Below are positions 8,033-17,000 of a stretch of 64,000 nucleotides of DNA, in pieces. A program made the position numbers and the translations under genes. The stretch is from the NCBI GenBank assembly GCA_039925145.1, contig JBDSZL010000038.1, positions 120,674-184,673 of the forward strand. The letters are read 5' to 3'. Each line of letters begins with the position of its first letter. The first letter of the stretch is position 1. Below the pieces are notes generated by a model. The model saw only the letters and a list, made by a program, of their open reading frames with translations, was not told the DNA's origin and made no database searches. The DNA comes from JBDSZL01 sp039925145. Its GTDB lineage: Bacteria > Acidobacteriota > Vicinamibacteria > Vicinamibacterales > SCN-69-37.

Positions 8033-8871
8033 CCGCCGAACCCTCTCTGCACGTGGCGATCATCATGGACGGCAACGGGCGATGGGCCACGACCCGCGGC
8101 CTCCCGCGCATCGCCGGCCATCGCCAAGGCGCGGCCACCGTGGCGCGCACGGTCGAGGCGGCCGCCAGGACGCCGGCTATCGAGGTGCTGACGCTCTATG
8201 CCTTTTCCGCGGACAACTGGCGCCGGCCGCGCGCGGAGACTTTGACCCTGATGCAGCTCTTCGAGGAGTATCTGCGCGAGGAGGGCGCCCGATGCGCGCA
8301 GAACGGCATCAGGCTCTCTGTCATCGGGCGTCGTGACCGGGTCCCCCCATCGCTTTGCCGGCGCATCGCGGCGGTCGAGGAGGCGACAGCGCAGGGGAGC
8401 GCCCTGCACCTCCGGCTGGCGATCGACTACTCGGCCCGTGATGCCCTCTGGCTCGCCGCTGAGCGGATGATGACGACTGGCTCTCGCAGCCGGGAGGAGT
8501 TCGCGAGGCGTGTTGGGAGCGGCAGAGGTGTCGCGGTGGACGTGCCAGGCGTCGACCTGCTGATTCGGACAGGCGGGGAGCAGCGCCTGAGTGACTTTCT
8601 CCTTTGGGAGGCGGCCTACGCGGAACTCTGTTTTCTGGACGTCGCGTGGCCCGATTTCACCGACGTGCACCTGGCGGACGCGCTCCTGGCGTTCGCGCAA
8701 CGCGATCGGCGGTTCGGGGGCCTTCCCGATCGAGCCGAGGACGTATGTGCCGGGCGAGAGCCAAGCCCCCACCCGAAAGCAGGCGAGGGTCGGTCAGCGA
8801 CAAACCTACTCGGCGACGATCTTGATTTCACCCACGCCGCCGCTGGCGTCGAGGTCGATGGTCACGGGTGA
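8029..8871 (+). CDS. uppS: Isoprenyl transferase (cis-prenyltransferase, UppS family) with C-terminal extension
   Basis: Condenses isopentenyl diphosphate units onto an allylic diphosphate in cis, normally giving the undecaprenyl carrier for cell-wall and surface glycans. Motifs in order: IIMDGNGRWA with catalytic Asp14, GHRQGA, LYAFSADNWRRP, and DLLIRTGGEQRLSDFLLWE near 176-193. The typical family ending (RRFGGL) is reached at about residue 232, yet the frame continues to 280 with Pro/Gly/Asp-rich residues of no known domain. The last 66 bases overlap the 3' end of the opposing DUF4097 gene. No cdsA or dxr neighbour is seen, so this could be the main UppS or a second enzyme. GTG start. Confidence 0.88.
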   Translation: MTAEPSLHVAIIMDGNGRWATTRGLPRIAGHRQGAATVARTVEAAARTPAIEVLTLYAFSADNWRRPRAETLTLMQLFEEYLREEGARCAQNGIRLSVIGRRDRVPPSLCRRIAAVEEATAQGSALHLRLAIDYSARDALWLAAERMMTTGSRSREEFARRVGSGRGVAVDVPGVDLLIRTGGEQRLSDFLLWEAAYAELCFLDVAWPDFTDVHLADALLAFAQRDRRFGGLPDRAEDVCAGREPSPHPKAGEGRSATNLLGDDLDFTHAAAGVEVDGHG

Positions 8872-9552
8872 CGAGAGGGCTCGCGGGTTGACCCAGCGGT
8901 CGCCGCGCTTCTCGAGGCCGCTGACGTCGATCCCGCCGATCCCGCCAGACGCGCTGGCAGAAATGCCGACCGCCGAAGGCAGATGCACCGTCGCCGACCC
9001 GACGCCGCCGTGGAGCTTGACGCGATAGCTTTGAGTGGGATGGCCGCGAAGGTCCACGTCCAATTCGCCGGCGCCGATCTCCACGTCCACGGACCGAAGC
9101 GCCAGGCTACCCAGGGTCAGCGTCGCCTTGCCCGCACCCACATTCACGACCACGTCCAGCGGTCTGGCGTCATTGAGGACCAGCTGCCACTGGTTCTCCG
9201 TCTTGCCCCTGGGGCTGGTGCCGGCGCCCTGAGAGACAGTCAGTTCGCTCTCTGCAGCCGTCGTGTCGTGTGTGATCGTTGCCTTCCAGTCGGGAACGCT
9301 GTAGCTGAAGTCCGCTTCGAGCAGCCCCCGCGCCCCGCCCTTCACCGACAGCTCGCCCGCCCTCATGGTCACACGCACACGGGTCGATGCTGACTTGTCG
9401 AGATCGACGACAGTGTGGTCGCGTTGGACCGGCCCCCCGGCGGGTCCATCCCACGTGCAAGCCGATGTCAGTGCCACGGCCGTCAGTGCGACCAGTGGCG
9501 GCCACATCCCGATGGCCCTCTGGATCGCCCGCATGGCTGGTACGAGTCCCAT
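8806..9552 (-). CDS. DUF4097-like lipoprotein
   Basis: A 248-residue predicted lipoprotein: a hydrophobic signal followed by the lipobox LTSAC with Cys32. The rest is a repetitive beta-rich fold with the short-strand pattern seen in DUF4097 and related toastrack adhesin-like domains (VNVGAGKATLTLG, VDVEIGAGELDVDL, ASGGIGGIDVSG, ASGGVGEIKI). Such proteins sit in the cell envelope; no catalytic residues are apparent. The start is ambiguous between 9552, 9534 and 9507. It begins three bases after the stop of the Gfo/Idh/MocA gene, so the two are probably cotranscribed. Its 3' end overlaps the tail of the prenyltransferase gene on the other strand. Confidence 0.72.
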   Translation of the reverse strand: MGLVPAMRAIQRAIGMWPPLVALTAVALTSACTWDGPAGGPVQRDHTVVDLDKSASTRVRVTMRAGELSVKGGARGLLEADFSYSVPDWKATITHDTTAAESELTVSQGAGTSPRGKTENQWQLVLNDARPLDVVVNVGAGKATLTLGSLALRSVDVEIGAGELDVDLRGHPTQSYRVKLHGGVGSATVHLPSAVGISASASGGIGGIDVSGLEKRGDRWVNPRALSSPVTIDLDASGGVGEIKIVAE

Positions 9553-9555
9553 CCC

Positions 9556-10857
9556 TCAGACGTTCTTAGGCACGACGAACGGCGCGCGGTAGGCGCGGCT
9601 CAGCATCTTGTTCGCTTCAGCATCGCCCTTGCAGGTCATGGTCTTCTCGTCCCAATGCAGGGTCCGCCCCAGTCGATAGCTGATATTCGCCAGATGCACG
9701 AGGTTGCACGAGAGCGCACCCTCCTGGATCTCAGCGGTGAGGTCCTCGCGGCGCCGACTCCGGACGGCATTGATGAAGTTGGCCCAGTGATGGTCGCTCT
9801 GTGTGGCCGCTGGACCAGGAGTCTGCTCCTTTCCCATGAACGAGTAGTACTTGTTGTAGTTGTCGATCACGAGGTAACCCTTGGACCCGTAGAACTGGTT
9901 GCCAATCGTGTTGCCTGGACGTTCGCCGTTGATGCCGGCTTCGTGCGGCGTGATCCAGTGCCGCACCTCGAAGCTCATCGTCTTTGGCTTGCCGTCGACT
10001 TCGAATTCGAACAGCGACGTCATGGTGTTCGGCGTCTCCTGGTCGTCGTCGAACATGAACTTTCCACCGATGGAGGTGACCTTGGTGGGATGGGTGACGC
10101 CCAGACCCCAGCGAGCGATATCCACTTCGTGAATGCCCTGATTGCCGAGATCGCCGTTGCCCGTATCCCAGAACCAGTGCCAGTTGTAGTGGAACCGGTT
10201 CTTCGTGAACTCACGCTTTGGAGCCGGACCGGTCCAGAGGTCGTAGTCGACGCCGGCCGGGACGGGCGACGGCCCCGTGCGGCCGATCGTGTCACGCCAC
10301 TTGAAGCACAGCCCCCGGGCCATGTAGACGTCGCCCAGTTCGCCGCTGCGCATCCGCGTCACGGCTTCCTGCAGGGCCGGTGACGACCGACTCTGGCTGC
10401 CTTGCTGCACCAGGCGGTCGTACTTGCGCGCGGCGGCGACGATCTGCTGCGACTCGAAGATATTGTGCGAACACGGCTTCTCGACGTAGACGTCCTTGCC
10501 CGCCTGGCACGCCCAGATTGTCTGCAGCGTATGCCAATGGTTTGGCGTGGCGAGTGACACGGCGTCGATTGTCTTGTCCTCGAGCAGCTTCCGGAAGTCG
10601 GTGTAGGTGACTGGCTTCGTGGTCGCGCCTTTCTGGGCCACACGCGCCAGCGTGCTCGCCAGATGCGCGTCGTCGACGTCGCAGAGGGCGACGACCTCGA
10701 CGTTGGGCAAGCCGAGCCAGCCGTCTACGTGACTCTGGCCGCGGCCGCCGCAGCCTGCAATGGCAATACGCACGCGATCGTTCGGGCTGGCGATGCCGCG
10801 CACGGCAGCTCCGGCCAGGACTGCGGTCGTGCTCATCAGGAAATATCGTCGATCCAC
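9556..10857 (-). CDS. Exported Gfo/Idh/MocA-family oxidoreductase
   Basis: A 433-residue NAD(P)-dependent oxidoreductase. The GTG at 10857 is chosen because GGAGG lies five bases upstream and it yields a Tat-like signal (MDRRYFLMSTTAVLAG). The Rossmann turn is GCGGRG at 35-40, and the family motif EKPCSH starts at 126. The C-terminal alpha/beta domain contains GNGDLGNQGIHEVDIARWG, with the expected His/Asp region near the substrate. Secreted members in Acidobacteriota, Planctomycetes and Bacteroidetes act on sugars or glycosides, sometimes by oxidation at C3; the exact substrate cannot be told. Probably forms a two-gene unit with the following lipoprotein. Confidence 0.87.
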   Translation of the reverse strand: MDRRYFLMSTTAVLAGAAVRGIASPNDRVRIAIAGCGGRGQSHVDGWLGLPNVEVVALCDVDDAHLASTLARVAQKGATTKPVTYTDFRKLLEDKTIDAVSLATPNHWHTLQTIWACQAGKDVYVEKPCSHNIFESQQIVAAARKYDRLVQQGSQSRSSPALQEAVTRMRSGELGDVYMARGLCFKWRDTIGRTGPSPVPAGVDYDLWTGPAPKREFTKNRFHYNWHWFWDTGNGDLGNQGIHEVDIARWGLGVTHPTKVTSIGGKFMFDDDQETPNTMTSLFEFEVDGKPKTMSFEVRHWITPHEAGINGERPGNTIGNQFYGSKGYLVIDNYNKYYSFMGKEQTPGPAATQSDHHWANFINAVRSRRREDLTAEIQEGALSCNLVHLANISYRLGRTLHWDEKTMTCKGDAEANKMLSRAYRAPFVVPKNV

Positions 10858-11048
10858 GTCACACCTCCGGGTTGCTGCAAGAAGACAGGAACCTGCGAGC
10901 CGGCCACCTGCTTCGGCTCCTTGCCTCGTTGGGATTGGCCCAGCTTGAAGGAAACCGGAACTCTTTACAAGAGGAGCATCGGTTCCCGGCCAGGTTCGAG
11001 GGGCGCGCACGGAGAATTGTTCCCAATCTCGCGTCCTCGGTCAGGCAG
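10858..11048. other. 191-base intergenic region with stem-loop potential
   Basis: Lies between cysK and the exported oxidoreductase, both on the minus strand. Around 10949-10987 an outer imperfect pair (GGAAACCG with CGGTTCCC) encloses an inner perfect pair CTCTT/AAGAG separated by three bases. There is no T-run, so it is not a clear intrinsic terminator; it could be a structured leader of the downstream gene or a terminator-like element after cysK. Only the GGAGG ribosome site near 10863-10867 is a secure signal. Confidence 0.4.
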
Positions 11049-11957
11049 CTAGAACAATCCCTCGATCGACAAGTAACGTTCACCGGTGTCGTAGCAGAAG
11101 GTCAGGACGCGGCTGCCCGGCTTCAGATCCGGCAGTTTCTTGGCGACGGCGGCCAGGGCGGCCCCCGATGACACGCCAATCAGGACGCCTTCCTCCCGCG
11201 CCGCGCGCACGGCGTAGGCGTAGGCCTCGTCTTTTTCGACCTGAATGACACCGTCGATCAGATCCATCTTCAGAATCGCCGGCACAAAGCCGGCGCCAAT
11301 GCCCTGCAGCGGATGCGGGCCCGGTTTGCCACCGCTGAGAACAGCTGAGAGCGCGGGCTCGACCGCAAACACCTGCAGGCCAGGAAAGCGCGGCTTGAGC
11401 ACCTCCGCACACGCCGTGATATGGCCGCCGGTGCCGACACCCGTAATCAGATAATCGAAACCGTCGGGAAAGTCCGCCAGAATTTCCGCGGCGGTCGTTT
11501 GCCGATGGATCTCGACGTTCGACTGGTTCTCGAACTGCATTGGCATCCACGCGCCTGGCGTCTGGGCCACCAGCTCTTTCGCCCGGGCGATCGCAGCGGG
11601 CATCCCGCCCTCCCGAGGCGTCAGCTCGAACTCGGCGCCATAGGTGGCCATCAATCGACGACGCTCGATCGACATCGACTCTGGCATGACGAGAATCAGA
11701 CGGTAGCCTTTTACAGCGGCGACCATGGCCAGACCGATCCCGGTGTTCCCGGACGTGGGCTCGATGATGACGTTCCCTTTCTGCAGCACGCCTCGTCGCT
11801 CGGCGTCCTCGATCATCGACAGGGCAATACGGTCTTTCACGCTGCCGGCAGGGTTACTGCGTTCGAGCTTCATCCAGACCTCCGCCTGCGGAAACAGGCG
11901 CCGAAGGCGCAGATGGGGTGTGTTCCCAATGCTATCGAGAATGCTGTCGAGTCTCAT
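11049..11957 (-). CDS. cysK: Cysteine synthase A (O-acetylserine sulfhydrylase)
   Basis: PLP enzyme that makes L-cysteine from O-acetylserine and sulfide in the cytoplasm. The 302-residue length is normal. Lys41 in NPAGSVKDR forms the PLP Schiff base, PTSGNTG (67-73) binds the substrate carboxylate, TGVGTGGHI holds the cofactor phosphate, and GVSSGAALAA is near the C-terminus. The gene starts 37 bases after the serine acetyltransferase gene on the same strand, giving a cysE-cysK operon whose products form the cysteine synthase complex in many bacteria. Confidence 0.95.
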   Translation of the reverse strand: MRLDSILDSIGNTPHLRLRRLFPQAEVWMKLERSNPAGSVKDRIALSMIEDAERRGVLQKGNVIIEPTSGNTGIGLAMVAAVKGYRLILVMPESMSIERRRLMATYGAEFELTPREGGMPAAIARAKELVAQTPGAWMPMQFENQSNVEIHRQTTAAEILADFPDGFDYLITGVGTGGHITACAEVLKPRFPGLQVFAVEPALSAVLSGGKPGPHPLQGIGAGFVPAILKMDLIDGVIQVEKDEAYAYAVRAAREEGVLIGVSSGAALAAVAKKLPDLKPGSRVLTFCYDTGERYLSIEGLF

Positions 11958-11994
11958 GTCGCTGGGTCTCCGGTGGGGGCGCCGACAAGCCGGC

Positions 11995-12837
11995 TCAGAT
12001 GACGAAGTCGATAGTGTGGTCCGCGACGGGTTTGGACCTGACCCTCACGTCGCTTCGGTGCTGCACGATCGAAAATGGCGCCACACTCTCGGTGAGCCAG
12101 ACGTTGCCGCCGATCACGCTGTCGTGACCAATCGTGGTCTGGCCGCCGAGAATCGTGGCGTTCGAATAGATCACGACGTTGTCCTCAATCGTCGGATGGC
12201 GTCTGACGCCGGCCAGTTCCTTTCGGACGCTGAGTGCACCGAGCGAGACGCCCTGGTACAGCCGCACGCTGTCGCCAATCTCGCTTGTACCGCCCACGAC
12301 GACTCCGGTGCCGTGGTCGATGGAGAACCGCTCGCCGATTCGGGCCGCCGGGTGGATGTCGATGCCCGTCCGGGTGTGCGCGTACTCGGCAAACAGCCGC
12401 GGCAGCACCGGCACTCCGTGCACGTGGAGGCTGTGCGCGAGACGGTACACGTAGATCGCGAAGAAGCCGGGATAGCACGCGATGACCTCGTCGATGCTCT
12501 CGGACGCCGGATCTCCCTCGTGCATCGCCCGGGCATCGAGCCAGAGCTTCCGGTAGATCTCCGGCAGGTCGGCAAAAACCTGGTCGGCGGCGTCGGTGCA
12601 GCGCGCGGGCATGCTGGCCTGCTGCGGACGAAGCAGCGCGCAGAGCGCGTCGTTCAGTTCGTCCAGGCGGTGCTGCACATCGTCTCTGGTCGTCGCCGCG
12701 GCCGCACTGGAGAAGTGGGGGAACAGCAGGCCGAGCAGGTCGTCGGCAAATGCGGCTACCCGTCCCGGATCGGGCAGGATCGCGGTGTGGGCCTCGCGCA
12801 CCTGCACGATGCGATCGGGGAAGGGAGTGTTCGTCAC
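11995..12837 (-). CDS. cysE: Serine O-acetyltransferase
   Basis: Transfers acetyl from acetyl-CoA to serine, the committed step of cysteine synthesis. It has 280 residues: an extended helical N-terminal domain (1-150) and a left-handed beta-helix with hexapeptide repeats (about 160-255). Catalytic-region signature GIDIHPAARIG and IDHGTGVVVG are visible, and GVSLGALS and RRHPTIEDNVVIYSNATILGG follow the EpsC/plant-like long form. The C-terminus ends in Ile, the residue that typically docks into CysK. First gene of the cysE-cysK operon. Confidence 0.94.
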   Translation of the reverse strand: MTNTPFPDRIVQVREAHTAILPDPGRVAAFADDLLGLLFPHFSSAAAATTRDDVQHRLDELNDALCALLRPQQASMPARCTDAADQVFADLPEIYRKLWLDARAMHEGDPASESIDEVIACYPGFFAIYVYRLAHSLHVHGVPVLPRLFAEYAHTRTGIDIHPAARIGERFSIDHGTGVVVGGTSEIGDSVRLYQGVSLGALSVRKELAGVRRHPTIEDNVVIYSNATILGGQTTIGHDSVIGGNVWLTESVAPFSIVQHRSDVRVRSKPVADHTIDFVI

Positions 12838-12951
12838 AGATGAACCGGAGGAGGGCTCGAAGCCGTCACACCGGCATCTTACCGGATTGCCGGTGGCGCG
12901 AAGTCCCGGCTCCAGCTACCATGGAAGTGCCAGCCCGCCCCTGAGGTCGTG

Positions 12952-14076
12952 ATGACCCGCACGTTCGGTCTGATGGTCGTCGTCCTTCTCGCGGCAACGG
13001 CTCTGCTGTTCGCCGGCCAGGAGCCGCAGTTTCGCGCGTCCTCCCACACCGTCTCGATCTACGCAACGGTGCTCGATGGGGGCGGCCGGCTCGTGCCCGA
13101 TCTCAATCGCGACGATTTTCAGGTCTTCGACAACGGCAAGCCGCAGCCGCTGACGCTGTTCCAGAACGCGATCCAGCCCATCACGATCGTGTTGATGCTC
13201 GACCGCAGCGGGAGCATGGCGTCCAACTTCGATCTGGTCAAGGACGCGGCCTCGGCATTCGTCGGCAACCTGCTTCCCGCGGATCGAGCGCGGGTGGGCA
13301 GTTTCTCCGACCGCATTCGCATCGACCCTGGGACATTCACGAGCGACCAGACGACCCTCCGCGAAATTCTCGATCTGAATCTGCTGCCCGCCGGTGCCAC
13401 GCCGTTGTGGAGTGCCACCTCGCTGGCGATGGACGCCCTCGCGGATCTGGACGGCCGACGCGTCGTGCTGATGTTCACCGATGGGAAAGACAGTCCACAG
13501 CCGGGTTTCGGCGTGAAGTACGAGGAGGTCCGCCGTCGATCTGAAACGCAGGAAATCATGGTTTACGGCATCGGCTTCTCGGAACGGTGCGCGACGCGCA
13601 CGCAGAGCGCCGGACCGACCCCGCTCACGAGCATCTTGTTTCAGCGACGACGTCCCGGCGGAGGAGTGCCCCAGGGGCCGAGGGGCCGGCCTGGCGTGCC
13701 CCGGCCCGGTCTTCCGTTGCCCGGCCGCCCACCCACCCGCTTTCCGCCACCCGTCGGGGGTCTCCCGCCCCTGCTACCTCCGGCGGAGCCGACTCGGCCG
13801 GGTCCGGTCGTGTCCGGCAACTGCCGTGGTTCTGGTCCAGATCCGGACCTGCGCGATCTCGCCGCGGTCGGTGGGGGCGGGTACTTCGAACTGCGCGCCA
13901 CCGACGACCTGCGTTCCACATTTTCCCGGGTGGCCGACGAGCTGCATCATCAATACATGCTGGCGTTCAGCCCGGACACCCTCGACAACACGCTGCATCA
14001 GGTCGAAGTGCGCGTGCGTAATTCCAACTACAGCGCGCGCACGCGCCGCACGTACTTTGCGGGTAGAAGCCAGTAG
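12952..14076 (+). CDS. Secreted VWA-domain protein with proline-rich segment
   Basis: A 374-residue exported protein. The ATG at 12952 is preferred over the GTG at 12949 because GAGG ends five bases before it. After a signal peptide, a short beta domain (VFDNGKPQPLTLFQ) leads to a von Willebrand factor A fold with the MIDAS motif DRSGSM starting at Asp84. Residues around 215-265 are an unusual Pro/Gly/Arg-rich stretch, before a C-terminal segment (HHQYMLAFSP) typical of VWFA-type Acidobacterial proteins. It likely binds protein partners through a metal ion at the cell surface. It converges on the receptor gene at 14093. Confidence 0.82.
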   Translation: MTRTFGLMVVVLLAATALLFAGQEPQFRASSHTVSIYATVLDGGGRLVPDLNRDDFQVFDNGKPQPLTLFQNAIQPITIVLMLDRSGSMASNFDLVKDAASAFVGNLLPADRARVGSFSDRIRIDPGTFTSDQTTLREILDLNLLPAGATPLWSATSLAMDALADLDGRRVVLMFTDGKDSPQPGFGVKYEEVRRRSETQEIMVYGIGFSERCATRTQSAGPTPLTSILFQRRRPGGGVPQGPRGRPGVPRPGLPLPGRPPTRFPPPVGGLPPLLPPAEPTRPGPVVSGNCRGSGPDPDLRDLAAVGGGGYFELRATDDLRSTFSRVADELHHQYMLAFSPDTLDNTLHQVEVRVRNSNYSARTRRTYFAGRSQ

Positions 14077-14092
14077 CACGACCGATCGCGTC

Positions 14093-17000
14093 TTAAAACT
14101 TGAGCCGTCCCTGCACCTGGACGGCACGGGGCGCCATCGCGTTCGTTGCCGCGCCGAATCCCGCGTTCTCGGGCTGAAGCCGATCGGGCGCCAGCCGGCC
14201 GTCGGCGAGGTACTGGGCGTTGAGGATGGTCTGCTGCGCAGGCGCTGTGAGCTGCAGCGTGGCGCTGCGGCCATTGAAGATCACGCTGTTGAGCGCGTTG
14301 AATATGTCGAGCCGCAGTTCGAGTTGCCGGTGAAACAGGAACTTGACGCTGCGGCGGACTGACACGTCCACCCGGTGATCGCCACAGCCACGGAGCAGGT
14401 TCCGTCCAGACTCGAGCCCGTTGCTGCCCGGCAATGGTCCACTGAACGCGGCCGTGTTGAACTGCTGATACTGGTCGCTCGAGCAGCCCGATCCGGGATC
14501 GCCCGTCACCAGCACTCTGGCGGTGTAGTCGGGAGACCCGGTGAGGCTCGCGCCGCCGCCGGTCTCGTAGCTGTACGTGACGTCGTAAGGCGCACCCGAG
14601 TCGTAACGGAAGACGCCCGAGAGCTGCCAGCCATTCAGGAGCACGCCCGCCTTGCGGGTGAAGCGGTTTCGCGCCGCCAGATGGGGCAGGACCCACGTGA
14701 CGTTCGCCACCAGAATGTGCGGCACGCGTCCCTGATCGGCGAACAGAGCCTCCGCGGTGGCCTGGTCAGGCCGCACCCCATAACTACCATCCTCAGCGTG
14801 ATCGATCCGCAACTGCGGGCTCGGCAACCCGGTGTTGCCGCTGTCGCTGATCGTCCACGTCCAGTTGACGCCCGCGGCGAAGCCACCGCGGAGTCGACGC
14901 GTGACCGACGTCTGGAGCGAGTGGAACGTGCGGTGGAACCGGCCCCATTGCACCAGGATGTTGCTGTAGCCCCGATAGGGACGAAGCAGGTTGTTGGGCA
15001 GGGCGGTGCCGGCTGTTTGCGTGGAATCCTGTCCGCTGAGCGCGAGCGTCGTGCCCAGGTCGATCGTGTTCAGGTTGACAGCACCGCCGGCCTGCTGTCC
15101 GCCGAGTACATGGTAGGCGTGATGGCCGACGTAGGAGACGTCGACCCGTGAGGACCATGGCAGGGCCCATTGCACGCCGCCATTCCACTGCACGTCGGAC
15201 GGCAGCTTGGAGTCGTAGTAATACACCCGCACGGTCGGCACGGGGCCGAAAGACAACGACGTATCCGAGAGGTCTGAGAGATTGCCCCACTGCTGCGTCA
15301 GGCCTGTGGCCACTGGAGGGTTTCCAATGGTGTTGAACACGGTGTTGCCGTCCGGCCTGTCGAAGAACAGTCCTGCCGATCCTCTGATGACGACACGCTG
15401 TCGGCCGGTGACGTCGTAGGCGGCGCCGACTCGCGGCGCCACGGCCAGCGACGGCCACAGGTAGCCGGTATCCGCAATCCCGCGCCCGGCCTGCACCAGG
15501 CCGTTGGCCGGATCGCCCGTTCCGGGGACCGCCTGGCCGATCAGGCTCGACGTGCCGGCGCCGAGCAGGACCCCGGTCACCGGATGCCTCGCCTGACGAT
15601 CCGGATCGCTGCACGGCGTCACCTGCGCGCAGGCCGGCGCGTACAAGAGCGGGGCGGCGCCCTTCGTCCACTGACCCGGGAAGAAGTTGCTCGTCTGATT
15701 GAAGCGGTCGTGTTGGGGGGTCTGGTGCACCCACCGCACGCCGTAGTCGAGTGTCAGTCTCGTGCCGGTCTTCCAGTTGTCCTGCAGATACCACTCGACG
15801 TTGTCGTAGATGAAACTGCCTTCGATGAAGCGAGACTGCTGCGCATACGACGAGAAGATGCCGAGTGCCGCGTTTGCAAACGGAAAGCTCGTGTCGAGTG
15901 GATTGCTCGTGTCGTTGCCGAAATTCAGCAGCCCCTGGAAGTTCGGACTCGATCCGAGGTTCTGGGCCTTGTAGCTGTGGTTGATGTAGAGCCCGGCTTT
16001 TGCTGTATGTCGTCCGGCGATCTTGGTGAAACTCACCACGACGTCATGGGTGCGGTTGATGTTCATGAAGCCTGGATAGTTCAGGCTGGGCGGCGCACAG
16101 GATCCCGTGTCGCAGCCGTTGGCCGAGAGTCGGCTGGCAGTTCCCGCCGCGAACCAGTTGATCTGGGGCGGCAGCAGGCTCTGACTGTTCTCGAAGAAGG
16201 GCACCCCAATGGTTTGTAGGGCCGCATACTCGTAGTAGCGCGGATCGATGGTGCCGGCGGCGGGGAACAGGGACGCGATCTCGCCAAGAGTGCAATGAGC
16301 CACGAGGGCACCCGTATCCGGCGGACAGGCGACGTTGTTGCGGTTGGTGTATGGCGTGATCGGTGGTGCGCCGAGCCGGTTCTGATTCATGCCCATAGTC
16401 GCTTCGAGGAACCCCGTCGTCCCCACCGCGTAGTTCATGGTCATCGAGGTATTGAAGGACAGCGGAAACTTCTGCAGGGTGTCGTTGAAGCCCGGCAGAC
16501 TGCCAATGGCCGGTCTCACGAGCGAGTTCGTGCCGTTCCATTTGCCCGTGAGACGCAGCCGTGTGGCCGCCTGGTAGTCGATCCTGATCACGGGGGTATA
16601 CGAGAGCGTGACCTCGATGGGCGCCTTGACGCCGTAGTTGAAACTCTGGCCGGCGATGGCATCTCGATTGGGCAGTGGATATTGGCTCAGCAACGCGAGG
16701 CCGGGTCCATACAAGCGGCTCGTCGGGATGCGCCCCAGCACACCCGCGTCCTTGAAACAGGCCGACGTGTCTGTGACCGTGCACGCGCTCTTCGGGCGCC
16801 CCGACGCGGGATCGTAGATGAGCCTATAGATCTGACCGTTCTGATCGCGCGTTTCCGAGAAGTCGCCGCGCCGCTCGAGGAGCGTCGGCACGCGGAAGTG
16901 GGTGACGTAGTCACCAACGCGTCTGGGCCTGTATTCGTGGCTGTAGAAGAAGAAGAGGCGGTTGTCGCGACCAGGACGTCCAATGGGCCCCCCGAGGGTG

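Noticed and set aside
9415..10383. Open frame of 322 codons on the plus strand
   Set aside because: Antisense to the exported Gfo/Idh/MocA gene, which has a ribosome site and full motifs.
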